Assembly: GCA_015491935.1 (NCBI GenBank)
Contig: WGGB01000207.1
Span: 1 to 56,613 of the forward strand
Direction of reading: 5' to 3'
From: Alteromonadaceae bacterium
Lineage (GTDB): Bacteria; Pseudomonadota; Gammaproteobacteria; Enterobacterales; Alteromonadaceae
DNA: 56,613 nt
How positions within the stretch are numbered: position 1 is the stretch's first letter; each line of letters opens with the position of its first letter. The notes beneath the pieces were generated by a model, which saw nothing but the letters and a program-made list of their open reading frames with translations, did not search any database and was not told the origin of the DNA. Of this stretch, positions 27,849 to 40,694 are shown piece by piece. The translations under genes were made by a program, and so were the position numbers.

Positions 27849-28135
27849 AGTGTCTTCCCCTTCATTTGTTATTATTCAGCGCTATCATCATTGTTAGCGT
27901 TCTGGAGAAACTTTATAACAAGCTTCACTTTGAACATCAAGCGCTGTGTTAAAGAAATCAATATAAAATTTTAAACTATATTTACTCTCTTCCCTGTGTA
28001 ACCTTTAACGGTAAAGGGTTCAAGCAATATTCAGCGTTGTTAACTTATCATAGTTTCAGCGTTTGAAAAGCGAAAGTTATGTTTTTTTTCAATTATTTCG
28101 CTTTTTTTTACTTTTTTTCTTCTTTCAACGTGGAA

Positions 28136-30493
28136 TTAGGCTGATTTTTCTTCAATCTGCCATTTTTCAGGTGGCTGCTCTAGCGCAAGCTCTAACACTT
28201 CATCTATCCATTTTACTGGGTGAATAGCTAAATCTGCTTTCACATTATCAGGTATTTCTTTTAAATCTCGTTCGTTATCTTTAGGAATAACAACCGTTTT
28301 TATACCACCACGATGTGCCGCAAGTAGCTTTTCTTTTAAACCACCAATAGCTAATACTTCTCCTCGTAGAGTAATTTCACCTGTCATTGCCACATCAGCG
28401 CGTACGGGATTACCTGTTAAGCTCGACACTAATGCGGTACACATACCGACACCAGCACTAGGACCATCTTTAGGCGTTGCGCCTTCTGGTACGTGTACAT
28501 GAATGTCACGTTTTTCATAAAAATCAGGATTAATACGTAATTTATCGCTTCGACTGCGCACTACAGTCATGGCTGCTTGAATAGATTCTTGCATTACATC
28601 ACCAAGCGAGCCTGTATAAGTTAACTTTCCTTTACCTAATACCGAGGCTGTTTCAATGGTTAATAGTTCGCCACCAACTTCAGTCCACGCTAAACCTGTC
28701 ACCAAGCCAACACGATTTTCACTATCCGCTTTACCATAATCAAAACGTTGTACACCTAAAAAGTCACTAATATTATCTTCATTAATCACAACAGTTTTAA
28801 GCTTTTTATCTAAAAGAATATTTTTTACCGCTTTACGGCATAACTTAGAAATTTCACGCTCTAAACTACGTACACCCGCTTCGCGCGTATAATAACGAAT
28901 AATACTCATTAAGGCGCTGTCATCTATCTCTATTTCTTTTGCCTTTAAGCCATTGCGTTCAATTTGTTTTTCAACTAAATGACGACGGGCAATATTGAGT
29001 TTTTCATCTTCGGTATAACCCGATAAGCGAATAACTTCCATACGATCTAATAATGGGCTGGGTATATTCATACTATTAGAGGTTGCGACAAACATCACAT
29101 CACTTAAATCATAATCAACTTCTAAATAATGATCATTAAAAGTATTATTTTGCTCAGGATCTAATACTTCCAATAATGCTGATGCGGGATCGCCACGCAT
29201 ATCAGAAGCCATCTTGTCTATTTCATCGAGTAAAAATAAAGGGTTTTTAACGCCTACTTTTGCCATTTTTTGAATTAACTTGCCCGGCAATGAACCAATA
29301 TAAGTACGACGATGCCCTCTTATTTCGGCTTCATCACGTACGCCACCTAATGCCATGCGGACATATTTACGCCCTGTTGATTTAGCAATAGATTGCCCTA
29401 ATGAGGTTTTACCAACACCCGGTGGTCCTACTAAACATAAAATAGGCCCTTTAAGCTTGCTAACGCGTTGCTGAACGGCCAAATATTCTAAAATACGTTC
29501 TTTAACTTTATCTAAACCATAATGATCTTGCTCTAATACTTTTTCAGCCTGCGCCAAATCACGTCTAAGCTTACTGCGTTTTTTCCACGGCACGCTGATC
29601 ATCCAATCAATATAACTACGTAATACCGTTGCTTCTGCTGACATTGGCGACATCATTTTTAATTTTTTCAGCTCAGCAATCGTTTTTTCTTTTGCCTCGC
29701 TTGGCATCTGTGCTTTTTCAATGCGTTTATTGTATTCTTCGGTTTCATCAGGCACATCTTCGCCATCATTTAATTCCTTTTGAATGGCTTTCATTTGTTC
29801 ATTCAAATAGTAATCACGTTGTGATTTTTCCATTTGTTTTTTAACACGGGTGCGAATTTTTTTTTCGACTTGTAATAAATCAATTTCACCTTCCATTAAC
29901 GCCATTAAATACTCTAAACGCTCGGCAATGTTATTAATTTCTAGAACTTTTTGTTTATCGGCAAGCTTCAATGGCATATGTGCCGCCATGGTATCGGCAA
30001 GTTGCTCTGCATCGTCAATACCCGATACGGATGTTAAGACTTCAGGTGGAATTTTTTTATTGAGTTTTACATAACCATCAAACTGCGAAATAGCAGAACG
30101 TATCAATACTTCAACCGAGTCCTCTGGCGCAGGCTCCGCATATAAATATTCTATTTCAGCAACAAAATAGTCATCTGTTTTGGTGAATTTTTTTACTTGT
30201 GCACGCTGTACACCTTCTACGAGTACTTTAACTGTACCATCAGGCAATTTTAACATTTGTAAAATGGTAGCAACGGTACCCGTAATATAAACATCCTCAG
30301 CACTCGGATCATCAATTGAAGCATCTTTTTGGGCGACTAAAAATATTTGTTTATCATTTTCCATCCCTAAATCTAAACTTTGGATAGATTTTTCACGACC
30401 AACAAATAAGGGGATCACCATTTGCGGATAAACAACGACATCTCGTAAGGCTAAGACGGGAATTTCAACGACATTCGCTTGTTCTATAGACAT
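28136..30493 (-). CDS. lon: ATP-dependent protease Lon
   Basis: This 785-residue Lon has an N-terminal substrate-binding domain (about residues 8-200), an AAA+ module with Walker [10 protein letters not shown] and Walker [10 protein letters not shown], and a C-terminal protease domain. The catalytic Ser lies in [11 protein letters not shown] and the Lys in [11 protein letters not shown]. It degrades misfolded and short-lived regulatory proteins in the cytoplasm. A heat-shock (sigma-32) promoter is visible just upstream and a terminator separates it from clpX. Confidence 0.98.
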   Translation of the reverse strand: MSIEQANVVEIPVLALRDVVVYPQMVIPLFVGREKSIQSLDLGMENDKQIFLVAQKDASIDDPSAEDVYITGTVATILQMLKLPDGTVKVLVEGVQRAQVKKFTKTDDYFVAEIEYLYAEPAPEDSVEVLIRSAISQFDGYVKLNKKIPPEVLTSVSGIDDAEQLADTMAAHMPLKLADKQKVLEINNIAERLEYLMALMEGEIDLLQVEKKIRTRVKKQMEKSQRDYYLNEQMKAIQKELNDGEDVPDETEEYNKRIEKAQMPSEAKEKTIAELKKLKMMSPMSAEATVLRSYIDWMISVPWKKRSKLRRDLAQAEKVLEQDHYGLDKVKERILEYLAVQQRVSKLKGPILCLVGPPGVGKTSLGQSIAKSTGRKYVRMALGGVRDEAEIRGHRRTYIGSLPGKLIQKMAKVGVKNPLFLLDEIDKMASDMRGDPASALLEVLDPEQNNTFNDHYLEVDYDLSDVMFVATSNSMNIPSPLLDRMEVIRLSGYTEDEKLNIARRHLVEKQIERNGLKAKEIEIDDSALMSIIRYYTREAGVRSLEREISKLCRKAVKNILLDKKLKTVVINEDNISDFLGVQRFDYGKADSENRVGLVTGLAWTEVGGELLTIETASVLGKGKLTYTGSLGDVMQESIQAAMTVVRSRSDKLRINPDFYEKRDIHVHVPEGATPKDGPSAGVGMCTALVSSLTGNPVRADVAMTGEITLRGEVLAIGGLKEKLLAAHRGGIKTVVIPKDNERDLKEIPDNVKADLAIHPVKWIDEVLELALEQPPEKWQIEEKSA

Positions 30494-30553
30494 AGGTACT
30501 CTCTTGGAAAATTTGATGAGTTAATCAACAATAGTATTGGTTTAATTAAAAGT

Positions 30554-30580
30554 ATATGGGGATAGTAAAAAACCTTTCAA
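30554..30580 (-). promoter_or_regulatory. Sigma-32 (heat-shock) promoter of lon
   Basis: On the minus strand TTGAAA (30575-30580) and CCCCATAT (30554-30561) are separated by 13 bases. This matches the RpoH consensus CTTGAA-N13-15-CCCCATnT almost fully. It lies about 60 bases upstream of the lon start. Confidence 0.85.
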
Positions 30581-30591
30581 CTAGTAAATAA

Positions 30592-30628
30592 AAAAAAAGC
30601 CAAAGCAATTAATTACTTTGGCTTTTTT
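30592..30628 (-). terminator. Rho-independent terminator of clpX
   Basis: The stem AAGCCAAAG/CTTTGGCTT with a 10-base loop is flanked by A and T runs. It sits 24 bases past the clpX stop and just upstream of the lon promoter. Confidence 0.9.
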
Positions 30629-30652
30629 ATAACAATAATTAAGCGACACAAC

Positions 30653-31930
30653 TTATTCAGAAGCAGCTTTATCTTGTTGGCTTTCGTAAATAATAATAGG
30701 CTTAGACTCGCCTTTAATAACGGCTTCGTCAACGACTACTTTACTGACATTTTCCATTGAAGGTAATTCGTACATGGTATCAAGTAAAACGCCCTCAACA
30801 ATAGAGCGTAAACCACGCGCGCCCGTTTTACGTTCCATCGCTTTATGAGCAATGGCTAATAAGGCTTCTTTTCTAAATTCTAATTCAATACCTTCCATAT
30901 CAAAAAGGGCAATAAATTGTTTAGTTAACGCATTTTTAGGCTCTTGTAGTATTTGAATTAACGCATCTTCATCAAGTTCAGTTAAGGTTGCAACAACAGG
31001 TAAACGACCAATAAATTCAGGAATTAAACCATATTTAACTAAGTCACCTGGCTCAACATTTTGAAAGTGTTCACTAATTGATTTTTTCGAATCTTTATCT
31101 TTTACTGTCGCGCCAAAACCAATACCGGTACCAACATGCGATCTTTGTTCAATCACTTTATCAAGGCCTGAAAAGGCTCCACCACAAATAAATAAAATTT
31201 TTGAGGTATCAACTTGTAAAAACTCTTGTTGAGGGTGCTTGCGTCCACCTTGTGGCGGTACGGAGGCAATAGTACCTTCAATCAACTTTAATAAGGCTTG
31301 TTGTACACCTTCACCTGAAACATCACGAGTAATTGATGGGTTTTCAGATTTACGTGAAATTTTATCTATTTCATCAATATACACAATACCACGTTGGGCT
31401 TTTTCAACATCGTAATCACACTTTTGTAAAAGCTTTTGAATAATGTTTTCAACATCTTCACCAACATAACCCGCTTCGGTTAAGGTCGTTGCATCAGCCA
31501 TAGTAAAGGGTACATCTAACAAACGTGCTAATGTTTGTGCTAATAGTGTTTTACCACTACCAGTAGGGCCAATTAATAAAATATTACTTTTACTTAACTC
31601 AACACCATTATGAGCATCACCATTACGTAAGCGTTTATAATGATTATAAACCGCTACGGCTAATACTTTCTTAGCATGATCTTGACCAATAACATAATCG
31701 TCTAAATCTTCACGAATTTCGATAGGTGATGGTAATTTTTCATTTTCTTGTTTTGGCGAAATCTCTTGAATTTCTTCACGAATAATATCGTTACATAACT
31801 CGACACATTCATCACATATAAAAACAGAAGGCCCCGCAATTAACTTGCGAACCTCATGTTGGCTTTTGCCACAAAATGAACAATACAGCAATTTGCCGTT
31901 ATCACCGTCACCTTTTTTAATATCGGTCAT
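30653..31930 (-). CDS. clpX: ATP-dependent Clp protease ATP-binding subunit ClpX
   Basis: This 425-residue AAA+ unfoldase has an N-terminal C4 zinc-binding domain (CSFCGKSQ...CDECVELC, about residues 18-46), Walker A GPTGSGKT and Walker [10 protein letters not shown]. The RKHPQQEF and GFGA loops needed for substrate gripping and ClpP contact are present. It unfolds substrates and feeds them to ClpP. It is 102 bases downstream of clpP on the same strand, the standard clpP-clpX-lon order. Confidence 0.98.
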   Translation of the reverse strand: MTDIKKGDGDNGKLLYCSFCGKSQHEVRKLIAGPSVFICDECVELCNDIIREEIQEISPKQENEKLPSPIEIREDLDDYVIGQDHAKKVLAVAVYNHYKRLRNGDAHNGVELSKSNILLIGPTGSGKTLLAQTLARLLDVPFTMADATTLTEAGYVGEDVENIIQKLLQKCDYDVEKAQRGIVYIDEIDKISRKSENPSITRDVSGEGVQQALLKLIEGTIASVPPQGGRKHPQQEFLQVDTSKILFICGGAFSGLDKVIEQRSHVGTGIGFGATVKDKDSKKSISEHFQNVEPGDLVKYGLIPEFIGRLPVVATLTELDEDALIQILQEPKNALTKQFIALFDMEGIELEFRKEALLAIAHKAMERKTGARGLRSIVEGVLLDTMYELPSMENVSKVVVDEAVIKGESKPIIIYESQQDKAASE

Positions 31931-32032
31931 ACGGTACCTCTAACCTTTTTACAAAAATAAAATATCATACTTAATATGTACTCTTTAATACCTTAAGTAT
32001 TTCACAAAATTTCAATATAACAATGTTAGTCG

Positions 32033-32686
32033 TTATTTATCGAATCTTTTTTCTAATATGGCGTCAACTAAACCGTATTCAACTGCACTTTCTGCACTTA
32101 AAAAGTTATCTCTGTCGGTATCTTGTGAAACTTGTTCATAAGGTTTACCAGTATGCTTAGCCATTAAACGATTTAATTTTTCTTTAATGAATAAAATTTC
32201 TTTGGCATGAATTTCAAAATCAGACGCTTGCCCTTGAAAACCGCCTAAAGGTTGATGGATCATCACTCTAGCATTAGGTAAACAATAACGTTTTCCTTTT
32301 TCACCACCAGATAATAAAAATGCGCCCATACTTGCCGCTTGGCCAATACACACAGTACTAATATTAGGTTTAATAAATTGCATAGTATCGTAAATAGCCA
32401 TGCCTGCCGTCACTGAACCACCTGGAGAGTTAATATATAAAAAGATATCTTTCTCAGGACTTTCTGATTCTAAAAACAATAATTGCGCAACAATTAAGTT
32501 TGCCATGTGATCTTCTACTTGACCACATAAGAAAATAACGCGTTCTTTTAATAGACGCGAATAAATATCATAAGAACGTTCACCTTTAGGTGTTTGCTCT
32601 ACCACCATAGGCACGAGTGCGGCTTCTGGTGATGAGTTAGTCGATATATTTGTTATACCATGTAAATTTTGATGAGATGTGAACAA
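32033..32686 (-). CDS. clpP: ATP-dependent Clp protease proteolytic subunit ClpP
   Basis: This 217-residue serine protease has its catalytic Ser in [11 protein letters not shown], His in MIHQPLGG and Asp in DTDRDNF. The first codon is TTG at 32686, supported by AAGGAT seven bases upstream; no ATG lies nearby, so this is a non-ATG start. A short N-terminal propeptide-like segment precedes the [21 protein letters not shown] core start. It forms the 14-subunit proteolytic chamber used by ClpX. It lies downstream of tig. Confidence 0.97.
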   Translation of the reverse strand: MFTSHQNLHGITNISTNSSPEAALVPMVVEQTPKGERSYDIYSRLLKERVIFLCGQVEDHMANLIVAQLLFLESESPEKDIFLYINSPGGSVTAGMAIYDTMQFIKPNISTVCIGQAASMGAFLLSGGEKGKRYCLPNARVMIHQPLGGFQGQASDFEIHAKEILFIKEKLNRLMAKHTGKPYEQVSQDTDRDNFLSAESAVEYGLVDAILEKRFDK

Positions 32687-32824
32687 CAGATAATCCTTTT
32701 ATTTAAAATAACGCATTAGTTAGTTAAAAATACTGTACCGATAAAATCATTTAATCAGCAAAAATTTTAACACAAGTAAACTAAAATGATAAAGTTAAAA
32801 TGAAAAAAGCCAAACAGATATAAA

Positions 32825-32855
32825 AATGGCTTATATGAAAAACATATAAGCCATT
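32825..32855 (-). terminator. Terminator of tig
   Basis: A perfect 13-bp stem (AATGGCTTATATG / CATATAAGCCATT) with a 5-base loop is followed on the minus strand by TTTTATAT. It lies 40 bases past the tig stop and separates tig from clpP. Confidence 0.8.
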
Positions 32856-32895
32856 AAAACCCATTGCTTAAAGCAATGTCAAGAATCGGTGCAGC

Positions 32896-34203
32896 TTATT
32901 TCGCTTCTGGATTCATTATGTCTTTAAAGTCTGCTTTTTTCTCTTTTACATCAGTTTTTTCAGTGATAAATTCAACAGCTTGCTCTTCTAAAGCAACATT
33001 TTGCATTTGTTGATTCAACTCTTGATTAGATTTGTAATAATTAATCACTTCTTGAGGATCTTCATAAGCAGAAGCGGCAGATGCAATTAATTCATCTACT
33101 TTAGCTTCATCAACTTTAAGTTCATTGGTTTTGATCACTTCACCTAACAATAAACCAATTTTTACACGACGTTCAGCTTGTTCTGTGAACATTTCAGCCG
33201 GTAATTCTGGCATATTTTTCGGATCCATTTGACCTTGAAAACGTTGCATGGCTTGTTGACGTAATACATCAACTTCTTGTGCTACTAACGCTTTTGGTAA
33301 GTCAACATCGTTGGCGGCTAATAAGCCTTCAATAACTTGTTCTTTAACTTTAGCTTTTACGGCTTGAGTTAATTCACGCGTCATATTTTTACGCACTTCT
33401 TCACGTAAAGCTTCTATGCCACCTTCTTCGATACCGAAAAGCTTAGCAAACTCTTCATTAACTTCTGGTAAGACAGGACCTTCAGTTTTCTTAACCACAA
33501 TATCAAATTCTGCTTCTTTCCCTTTAAGGTTTTCAGCATGGTAATCTTCAGGAAAAGTCACTTTAATAGTTTTTTCTTCACCCGCTTTCATACCAATAAT
33601 TTCAGTTTCAAAACCTGGGATCATACGACTAGCGCCTAATTCAAGTTCGAAATCTTCAGCTTTACCGCCTTCAAATTCTTCACCATCAATGCGACCTGTA
33701 AAGTCGATAGTTAATTTATCGCCTTTTTTGGTTTTACGCTTGTTTTCTTTCCATGTTTGATGTTGTTTTTGTAAGGTAACAAACATTTCATCTAAATCTT
33801 TGTCTGTTACTTCAACAACAGGACGTTCTACGGTTATTTTTTCTAAATCTTTTATTTCAACTTCTGGGTAAACTTCAAAAGTTGCTTCAAATTCAATGGC
33901 ATCGCTATCGGCGGCACTTTTCTCAACAAATTGAGGACGGCCAGCTGGATTAATTTTTTCAGCAACAATGGCTTCAACAAAGTTACGTTGCATTAAATCA
34001 CCAGTAACTTCTTGACGAACACTTTGGCCAAAACGTTTTTGGATCACTGATGCTGGTACTTTACCAGGACGAAAACCATTGATACGTTGGGTCTTGGCGA
34101 TGTGACGAAGACGATTTTTTACTTCAACATCTACTGTTTCGGCAGGAACTGTAATAGTTAAACGACGTTCCAAACCTTCAATAGTCTCAACTGAAACTTG
34201 CAT
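32896..34203 (-). CDS. tig: Trigger factor
   Basis: This 435-residue ribosome-bound chaperone and prolyl isomerase matches the E. coli length (432). The ribosome-binding signature [17 protein letters not shown] is at about residues 43-59. A FKBP-like domain ([20 protein letters not shown]) is near 160, and a long helical C-terminal domain follows. It binds nascent chains at the ribosomal exit tunnel. It is first of the tig-clpP-clpX-lon block, with a long AT-rich leader. Confidence 0.97.
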   Translation of the reverse strand: MQVSVETIEGLERRLTITVPAETVDVEVKNRLRHIAKTQRINGFRPGKVPASVIQKRFGQSVRQEVTGDLMQRNFVEAIVAEKINPAGRPQFVEKSAADSDAIEFEATFEVYPEVEIKDLEKITVERPVVEVTDKDLDEMFVTLQKQHQTWKENKRKTKKGDKLTIDFTGRIDGEEFEGGKAEDFELELGASRMIPGFETEIIGMKAGEEKTIKVTFPEDYHAENLKGKEAEFDIVVKKTEGPVLPEVNEEFAKLFGIEEGGIEALREEVRKNMTRELTQAVKAKVKEQVIEGLLAANDVDLPKALVAQEVDVLRQQAMQRFQGQMDPKNMPELPAEMFTEQAERRVKIGLLLGEVIKTNELKVDEAKVDELIASAASAYEDPQEVINYYKSNQELNQQMQNVALEEQAVEFITEKTDVKEKKADFKDIMNPEAK

Positions 34204-34546
34204 TTATATACCTCAAAACTTAGCGCAGTTACGCTTTTTTTTATAACGCATCTATTTTTAAATTTACCTACACTGTTATTAACTAACAGCTAATTTAAAC
34301 CTTGCGATGTTCACTGTAATAAACAATGAAACCACTAAGCCTCGGAAAATATGAAAAAGATGTCCTGATTAAAATTATGACGCAGAATTATATCTAGGCT
34401 TTAGCAAAGAGTCGAGTATAACTGACAATTAATTTCACTCATTAACTAACTTTTACTTTTATCAACCTCTAAAACATAAAAATAACAATATTTTTCAATA
34501 AGTAACAAAAACAACAAAAGAAAACAATAAGCTTAGATAGGTTATA
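34204..34546. other. 343-bp intergenic region upstream of tig
   Basis: No gene is seen. A minus-strand TATAAT (34387-34392) about 185 bases upstream of tig is a possible -10 box without a good -35. The right side follows the thiDE stop and has no clear hairpin terminator. Confidence 0.4.
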
Positions 34547-36106
34547 TTATTGTGCCGATAATTTAGCGAGTAACTGATTAATGGCTACTACGGGTTGCTC
34601 TGCCTTAGTGATTGCAGTGACCACCGCAATACTATTAATACCTGTGGCTAACACTTCATCAGCACGTTCAAGCGTAATGCCTCCAATCGCAACGTTGTCA
34701 TAAATATTCATTAAAGGTACAAAATGCTGCAATTTTTCTAAACCTTGAATTTGTCCTGTCATATCTTTAGTTTGCGTAGAATAAACCGCGCCAAATGCCA
34801 TATAACTAGGTTGATAATTATGTGCTCGCAGCATTTCATAAAAGCCATGAGTAGAAAGCCCCAGTTTTAAACCCGCGCTTTTAATCATCTTTAAATCTGC
34901 TTTAGCTAAATCTTCTTGGCCTAAATGTACACCATAAGCACCATGTTCAATCGCAAGCTGCCAATGATCATTGATAAATAATTGAGCATGGTATTGTTTT
35001 GATAGCTCAACCGCTTGGGCAATGGCTTGCGAGATATACTGAGTTGTCTTATTTTTGCTTTTTATTCGTAGCTGTACCGTTTTAATTCCCTGCGCTAGGC
35101 ATAATTCTAGCCAAGCAATACTATCAACAACAGCATATAAACCTAAGGGCTGATCACAACGAGCAAAACCAGCGTCTGTGAGCGTGTTAATCTCACTATA
35201 ATTTAACTCTAATAGCTGCCCAAGTTGGCTATGCTGTTCAATAACTTCAGGAAAATCGTTAAGTGTTTCAGGAAAACAGCAATGGGCAATACTACCAATA
35301 CCATAAGCGTTTTGCTTTGCCGCTTTTAACCCTTGATTAATGTAAGCTTTAGCAAGAATAAAGGCATCTTTAAATGGATAATTTAGTGTTAAGCACGCCG
35401 CCATCGCAGAAGCAAAACTGCACCCTGAACCATGACTATGCATGGTGGCAATATTTTTACTGCCAAGCCAATATTGTTGAACTATCGTTTTTTTATTAGC
35501 TTTTGAAATATCAGAAAATACAGCCGCATAATCAATACAATAATCATCAATTAGATCCCAATGACCACCCTTGATCACCACGCTTTTAACGCCCAATTTT
35601 TTAAATGCTTCTCCTGCGTCAATCACCGCCTGTGATGAAATTAAATACACGCCAGTAATACGTTGAGTTTCAGCCGTATTGGGCGTTAACACATCTACCA
35701 AGGGCAGCAATTTTTCTTTTATTTCGGTTAAAATATCTTCTTCAACTAAGCTATCCCCTGTTGATGCAACCGCCACAGGATCATAAATAATAATAGGAGC
35801 TTGTGGCCAAGTGGCTTTGTAATGAGTAATTTTTTCAACGATACATTCAACTTGTTCGATATTAGCCAATAAACCAATTTTGATAACGGTTGGCAATCTA
35901 TCGGCTTCTAACGCGGCAAGTTGTGATTTGAGCATAGCCACAGTAACAGGATTAATCGCCTTAACAGCGGCACTATTTTGCGCGGTTAACGCGGTAATAA
36001 CCGTTGAACCTTGTACTCCAAAACTTGCCATTGTTTTTATATCAGCTTGTATGCCTGCACCACCGCCAGCATCTGAGCCAGCGATTGTCCAAAGTGTTTT
36101 TTTCAT
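34547..36106 (-). CDS. thiDE: Bifunctional HMP kinase/HMP-P kinase and thiamine-phosphate synthase (ThiD-ThiE fusion)
   Basis: This fusion protein has a ThiD ribokinase-fold half (about residues 3-265, TIAGSDAGGGAGIQADIKTM, and the HGSGCSFASAMAA anion hole) and a ThiE TIM-barrel half (about 310-515). The ThiE half shows TVQLRIKSKN, LFINDHWQLAIEHGAYGVHLGQEDL and a late VAIGGITLERA. It phosphorylates HMP twice and joins it to THZ-P to give thiamine phosphate. The open frame reaches 36142, but the ATG at 36106 gives the usual MKKTLWTIAGSD start with a GAGAA ribosome site. It is last gene of the thiC operon. Confidence 0.95.
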   Translation of the reverse strand: MKKTLWTIAGSDAGGGAGIQADIKTMASFGVQGSTVITALTAQNSAAVKAINPVTVAMLKSQLAALEADRLPTVIKIGLLANIEQVECIVEKITHYKATWPQAPIIIYDPVAVASTGDSLVEEDILTEIKEKLLPLVDVLTPNTAETQRITGVYLISSQAVIDAGEAFKKLGVKSVVIKGGHWDLIDDYCIDYAAVFSDISKANKKTIVQQYWLGSKNIATMHSHGSGCSFASAMAACLTLNYPFKDAFILAKAYINQGLKAAKQNAYGIGSIAHCCFPETLNDFPEVIEQHSQLGQLLELNYSEINTLTDAGFARCDQPLGLYAVVDSIAWLELCLAQGIKTVQLRIKSKNKTTQYISQAIAQAVELSKQYHAQLFINDHWQLAIEHGAYGVHLGQEDLAKADLKMIKSAGLKLGLSTHGFYEMLRAHNYQPSYMAFGAVYSTQTKDMTGQIQGLEKLQHFVPLMNIYDNVAIGGITLERADEVLATGINSIAVVTAITKAEQPVVAINQLLAKLSAQ

Positions 36107-36166
36107 AATTTTCTCATAGTTTTTTATCGCTTGCTGCGACATTTTGTTGAATTCATTGTCGAGCCT

Positions 36167-36194
36167 CGTCGCGCCTCACTACGTTCGGGACGAC
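36167..36194. repeat. GC-rich REP-like hairpin between thiG and thiDE
   Basis: Arms TCGTCGCG and CGGGACGA pair with one mismatch around a 12-base loop. The element is markedly GC-rich in an AT-rich genome and sits in the 100-base thiG-thiDE gap, as REP-type intergenic repeats often do. Only one copy is in this window. Confidence 0.4.
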
Positions 36195-36209
36195 CTACAA
36201 TAATGGTCA

Positions 36210-36992
36210 CTAATTTTGATGCCAAAATGGCGTATCTAACGTTGGTGTTGACGGATGTGCGGTTTGCCTCATTGGCATAACACCTGCCACATAAGCATTT
36301 TCGCCAGCACTAATCGCTTGTGCAAAAGCACTTGCCATTAGCACAGGGTTATCTGCTAACGCTATTGCGCTATTTAATAACACGCCGTCAAAGCCCATTT
36401 CCATGGCTAAACAAGCATCAGAAGGTTTACCAATACCCGCATCAATAATTAACGTGGCTTGCGGTAAGCGCAGGCGAATGGTTTCCAAATTATAAGGATT
36501 CATCAAGCCCTTTCCCGTACCAATGGGTGATGCCCAAGGCATGATCACCTCGCAACCTAAATCGTACAGGCGCTGACACAAGACTAAATCGTCAGTACAA
36601 TAAGGCAACACTTTAAAACCAGCCTTTAATAATTGCTCCGCCGATTTCAATAACTCTATCGGATCAGGCTGTAAGGTATAATCATCACCGATCACTTCTA
36701 ATTTAAACCAATTCGTTTGAAATAACTCTCGACTCATTTGCGCTAGCGTATAGACCTCATCCGCTGACTTACACCCTGCGCTGTTCGGTAATAATTTTAA
36801 TCCCAATGATTGAATATGCTGCCATATTTGCTCGCCACCCTTAGCATTAGGATTTTGCCTTTTTAGTGATAGAGTGATCACTTCACTACCACTAGCTTGC
36901 ACGGCATTTTTCATCACCTCGGGTGACGGATACAGCGCGCTGCCAATTAATAAACGGCTACTTAATTCGGTGCCGTATATAGATAAATTCAT
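36210..36992 (-). CDS. thiG: Thiazole synthase ThiG
   Basis: This 260-residue TIM-barrel enzyme builds the thiazole phosphate from DXP, dehydroglycine and ThiS thiocarboxylate. Visible features are the start [19 protein letters not shown], the [11 protein letters not shown] strand with the Schiff-base Lys, the [14 protein letters not shown] loop and the phosphate-binding [12 protein letters not shown]. The final segment is [11 protein letters not shown]. It lies 88 bases after thiS in the thi operon. Confidence 0.96.
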   Translation of the reverse strand: MNLSIYGTELSSRLLIGSALYPSPEVMKNAVQASGSEVITLSLKRQNPNAKGGEQIWQHIQSLGLKLLPNSAGCKSADEVYTLAQMSRELFQTNWFKLEVIGDDYTLQPDPIELLKSAEQLLKAGFKVLPYCTDDLVLCQRLYDLGCEVIMPWASPIGTGKGLMNPYNLETIRLRLPQATLIIDAGIGKPSDACLAMEMGFDGVLLNSAIALADNPVLMASAFAQAISAGENAYVAGVMPMRQTAHPSTPTLDTPFWHQN

Positions 36993-37080
36993 TCTTTAAA
37001 TTCTCATTATTTTTATGATCAAACCTAGATACTGAAACAAGTTCAATATGACAAAACTAAATTGCAATAACACACCAGCA

Positions 37081-37290
37081 CTAGCCACCAACAATAGGCA
37101 TTAACACATCAATGCTATCGCCCTGTTTTAACTGCGTTTGTTGATAATTATCTTTACCAACAAAAGTACCATTTAACGCACAAGTAAAGGTACTTTTAGG
37201 TGGAAATAACGTAAACAATGCAGCTAAATTACTTTGGTTAGCTATTTCATGTTGCTCACCATTAATTCTTATTTTGATCATTGCTTTCAT
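37081..37290 (-). CDS. thiS: Sulfur carrier protein ThiS
   Basis: This 69-residue ubiquitin-fold protein ends in the diagnostic Gly-Gly (LMPIVGG), which is adenylated and converted to thiocarboxylate to deliver sulfur to ThiG. The core FVGKDNYQQTQLKQGDSIDVL matches the family. It lies between thiO and thiG, 14 bases from thiO. The activating enzyme ThiF is not next to it. Confidence 0.93.
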   Translation of the reverse strand: MKAMIKIRINGEQHEIANQSNLAALFTLFPPKSTFTCALNGTFVGKDNYQQTQLKQGDSIDVLMPIVGG

Positions 37291-37304
37291 AACAACCTCT
37301 AAAT

Positions 37305-38408
37305 TTAATCACATTCATTAATCAACCCAGTAAAATATTCATTGGGCTTAAACTGTTGAGCATTTTTACTATTAATTTGTCTATGCACTGCCCACAACGT
37401 ATGTGCAAGCACCACGGGCGCTAATAAGAAGCCATGACGATAAAGGCCATTAATTTGTATTAACCCTGTTTGACAATTAATACGCGGTTTATTATCACTA
37501 AAAGCGGGGCGGCAGGCGCTCACTTGTTCTAAAATTTGGGCTTCACTAAAGCCTGAATGTACGCTGTAAGCAGCAGAGAGTAATTCTAGTGCTGAGCGCA
37601 CCGTCATTTCGCTAGTATCGTTCGATTCTATTTCTGTTGCACCAACCACGTAATGATGATTTGGTTTTGGCGCGATATAGAGGTTATATCTCGGATGTAT
37701 TAAACGCACAGGGCGAGTAATATTGACCTCGGGTGCGAATAGTTGAAATAACTCGCCCCGTACTGCGCGTAAATGACTTAGTTCGCCAATAGCCCCCGTA
37801 CCACGACAATCAATGACTAAATCGGCCGTTTTTATTTCACCATGCTGACAAAATTGCTGCGCTTTAACTTGGTCTATTTTTGCACCTAAATGCCAGTTAA
37901 TATGCTCTTGTTCAAGTTGTTGGCTTAACGCACTCAGTAATTTGCGATTACCAATTTGCCCTTCGCTTGGTAAGTACAAAGCGGCACTAAAACGCCTTGC
38001 TAATTCAGGCTCAAGCACACTGAGCTGGCAACGATTAAGTTGCGTTAATGCGCTGTGCGGATAATGTTTATCAAGATTTTTAACAAAGCGTTGTTGCTCT
38101 GTTTTATCTTGCTCATGGCTAACAATAAGCGAACCTTGTTGCTGAAAAAAAGTAAAACCGTTAAGGCTAGCTAATATTTTCGGCCATAAAGCTAAACCCA
38201 CTAAGCCCATACTAACGATTTCTGGCTCTGCAATTAATGATTCACTAAACGGCGTTAATAAACCCGCCGCAGCACGAGCGGCACTGCCTGTACCGCGCTT
38301 ATCATTTTTATCATAAAGATTAACAACAAAGCCCGCTCGCTTGAGATACAAGGCGAGCAAGCGTCCAATCAAACCACTACCGATAATAGCAATATTAATA
38401 TGCTTCAT
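37305..38408 (-). CDS. thiO: Glycine oxidase ThiO (FAD-dependent)
   Basis: This 367-residue DAO-family flavoenzyme has the N-terminal dinucleotide fold IIGSGLIGRLLALYLKRAG, the conserved GSAARAAAGLLTPFSES and a C-terminal VVGATEIES...GLYRHGFLLAP region. It oxidises glycine to iminoglycine (dehydroglycine) for thiazole formation, the aerobic alternative to ThiH. No ThiH is present, which fits. It lies five bases past thiC and 14 bases before thiS, in one operon. Confidence 0.92.
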   Translation of the reverse strand: MKHINIAIIGSGLIGRLLALYLKRAGFVVNLYDKNDKRGTGSAARAAAGLLTPFSESLIAEPEIVSMGLVGLALWPKILASLNGFTFFQQQGSLIVSHEQDKTEQQRFVKNLDKHYPHSALTQLNRCQLSVLEPELARRFSAALYLPSEGQIGNRKLLSALSQQLEQEHINWHLGAKIDQVKAQQFCQHGEIKTADLVIDCRGTGAIGELSHLRAVRGELFQLFAPEVNITRPVRLIHPRYNLYIAPKPNHHYVVGATEIESNDTSEMTVRSALELLSAAYSVHSGFSEAQILEQVSACRPAFSDNKPRINCQTGLIQINGLYRHGFLLAPVVLAHTLWAVHRQINSKNAQQFKPNEYFTGLINECD

Positions 38409-38413
38409 AAAAA

Positions 38414-40480
<2,067 letters not shown>

Positions 40481-40485
40481 CTAAT

Positions 40486-40536
40486 ATCATCATAATGCTG
40501 TCATAATATTGAATGACAGTAAGTAAGTATGATGAT
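40486..40536 (-). promoter_or_regulatory. Hairpin downstream of the TPP riboswitch (possible expression platform)
   Basis: Outer arms ATCATCATA/TATGATGAT enclose inner arms CTGTCAT/ATGACAG, directly 3' of the aptamer. No T run follows on the minus strand, so it is not a typical terminator. It may be part of a switching or Rho-linked platform. Confidence 0.5.
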
Positions 40537-40538
40537 TG

Positions 40539-40650
40539 CTTGTTTCCTACGTAGATCTTAATCTATTCAGGTTCACGGATCCCGCTTTCGCGATCTCAGC
40601 CCGAGTTATTTTCTCAAAAAAGAGAAATTAACTCTTGGCACTCCGACAAG
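40539..40650 (-). promoter_or_regulatory. TPP riboswitch (THI element) in the thiC leader
   Basis: Read on the minus strand, the aptamer shows CTTGTCGGAGTGCC, then GGGCTGAGATCGC, GCGGGATCCGTGAACCTGA and GATCTACGTAGGAAACAAG, the conserved THI-box segments. P1 pairs CTTGT with ACAAG. Between the first two blocks an extended P3-type stem forms (GAGTTA...TAACTC with TCTC/GAGA). The riboswitch binds thiamine pyrophosphate and lowers expression of the thi operon. Confidence 0.95.
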
Positions 40651-40694
40651 TTTCAACGTTAGTGTAAAAGTAAGGTATTAATTTTGCAATATTT

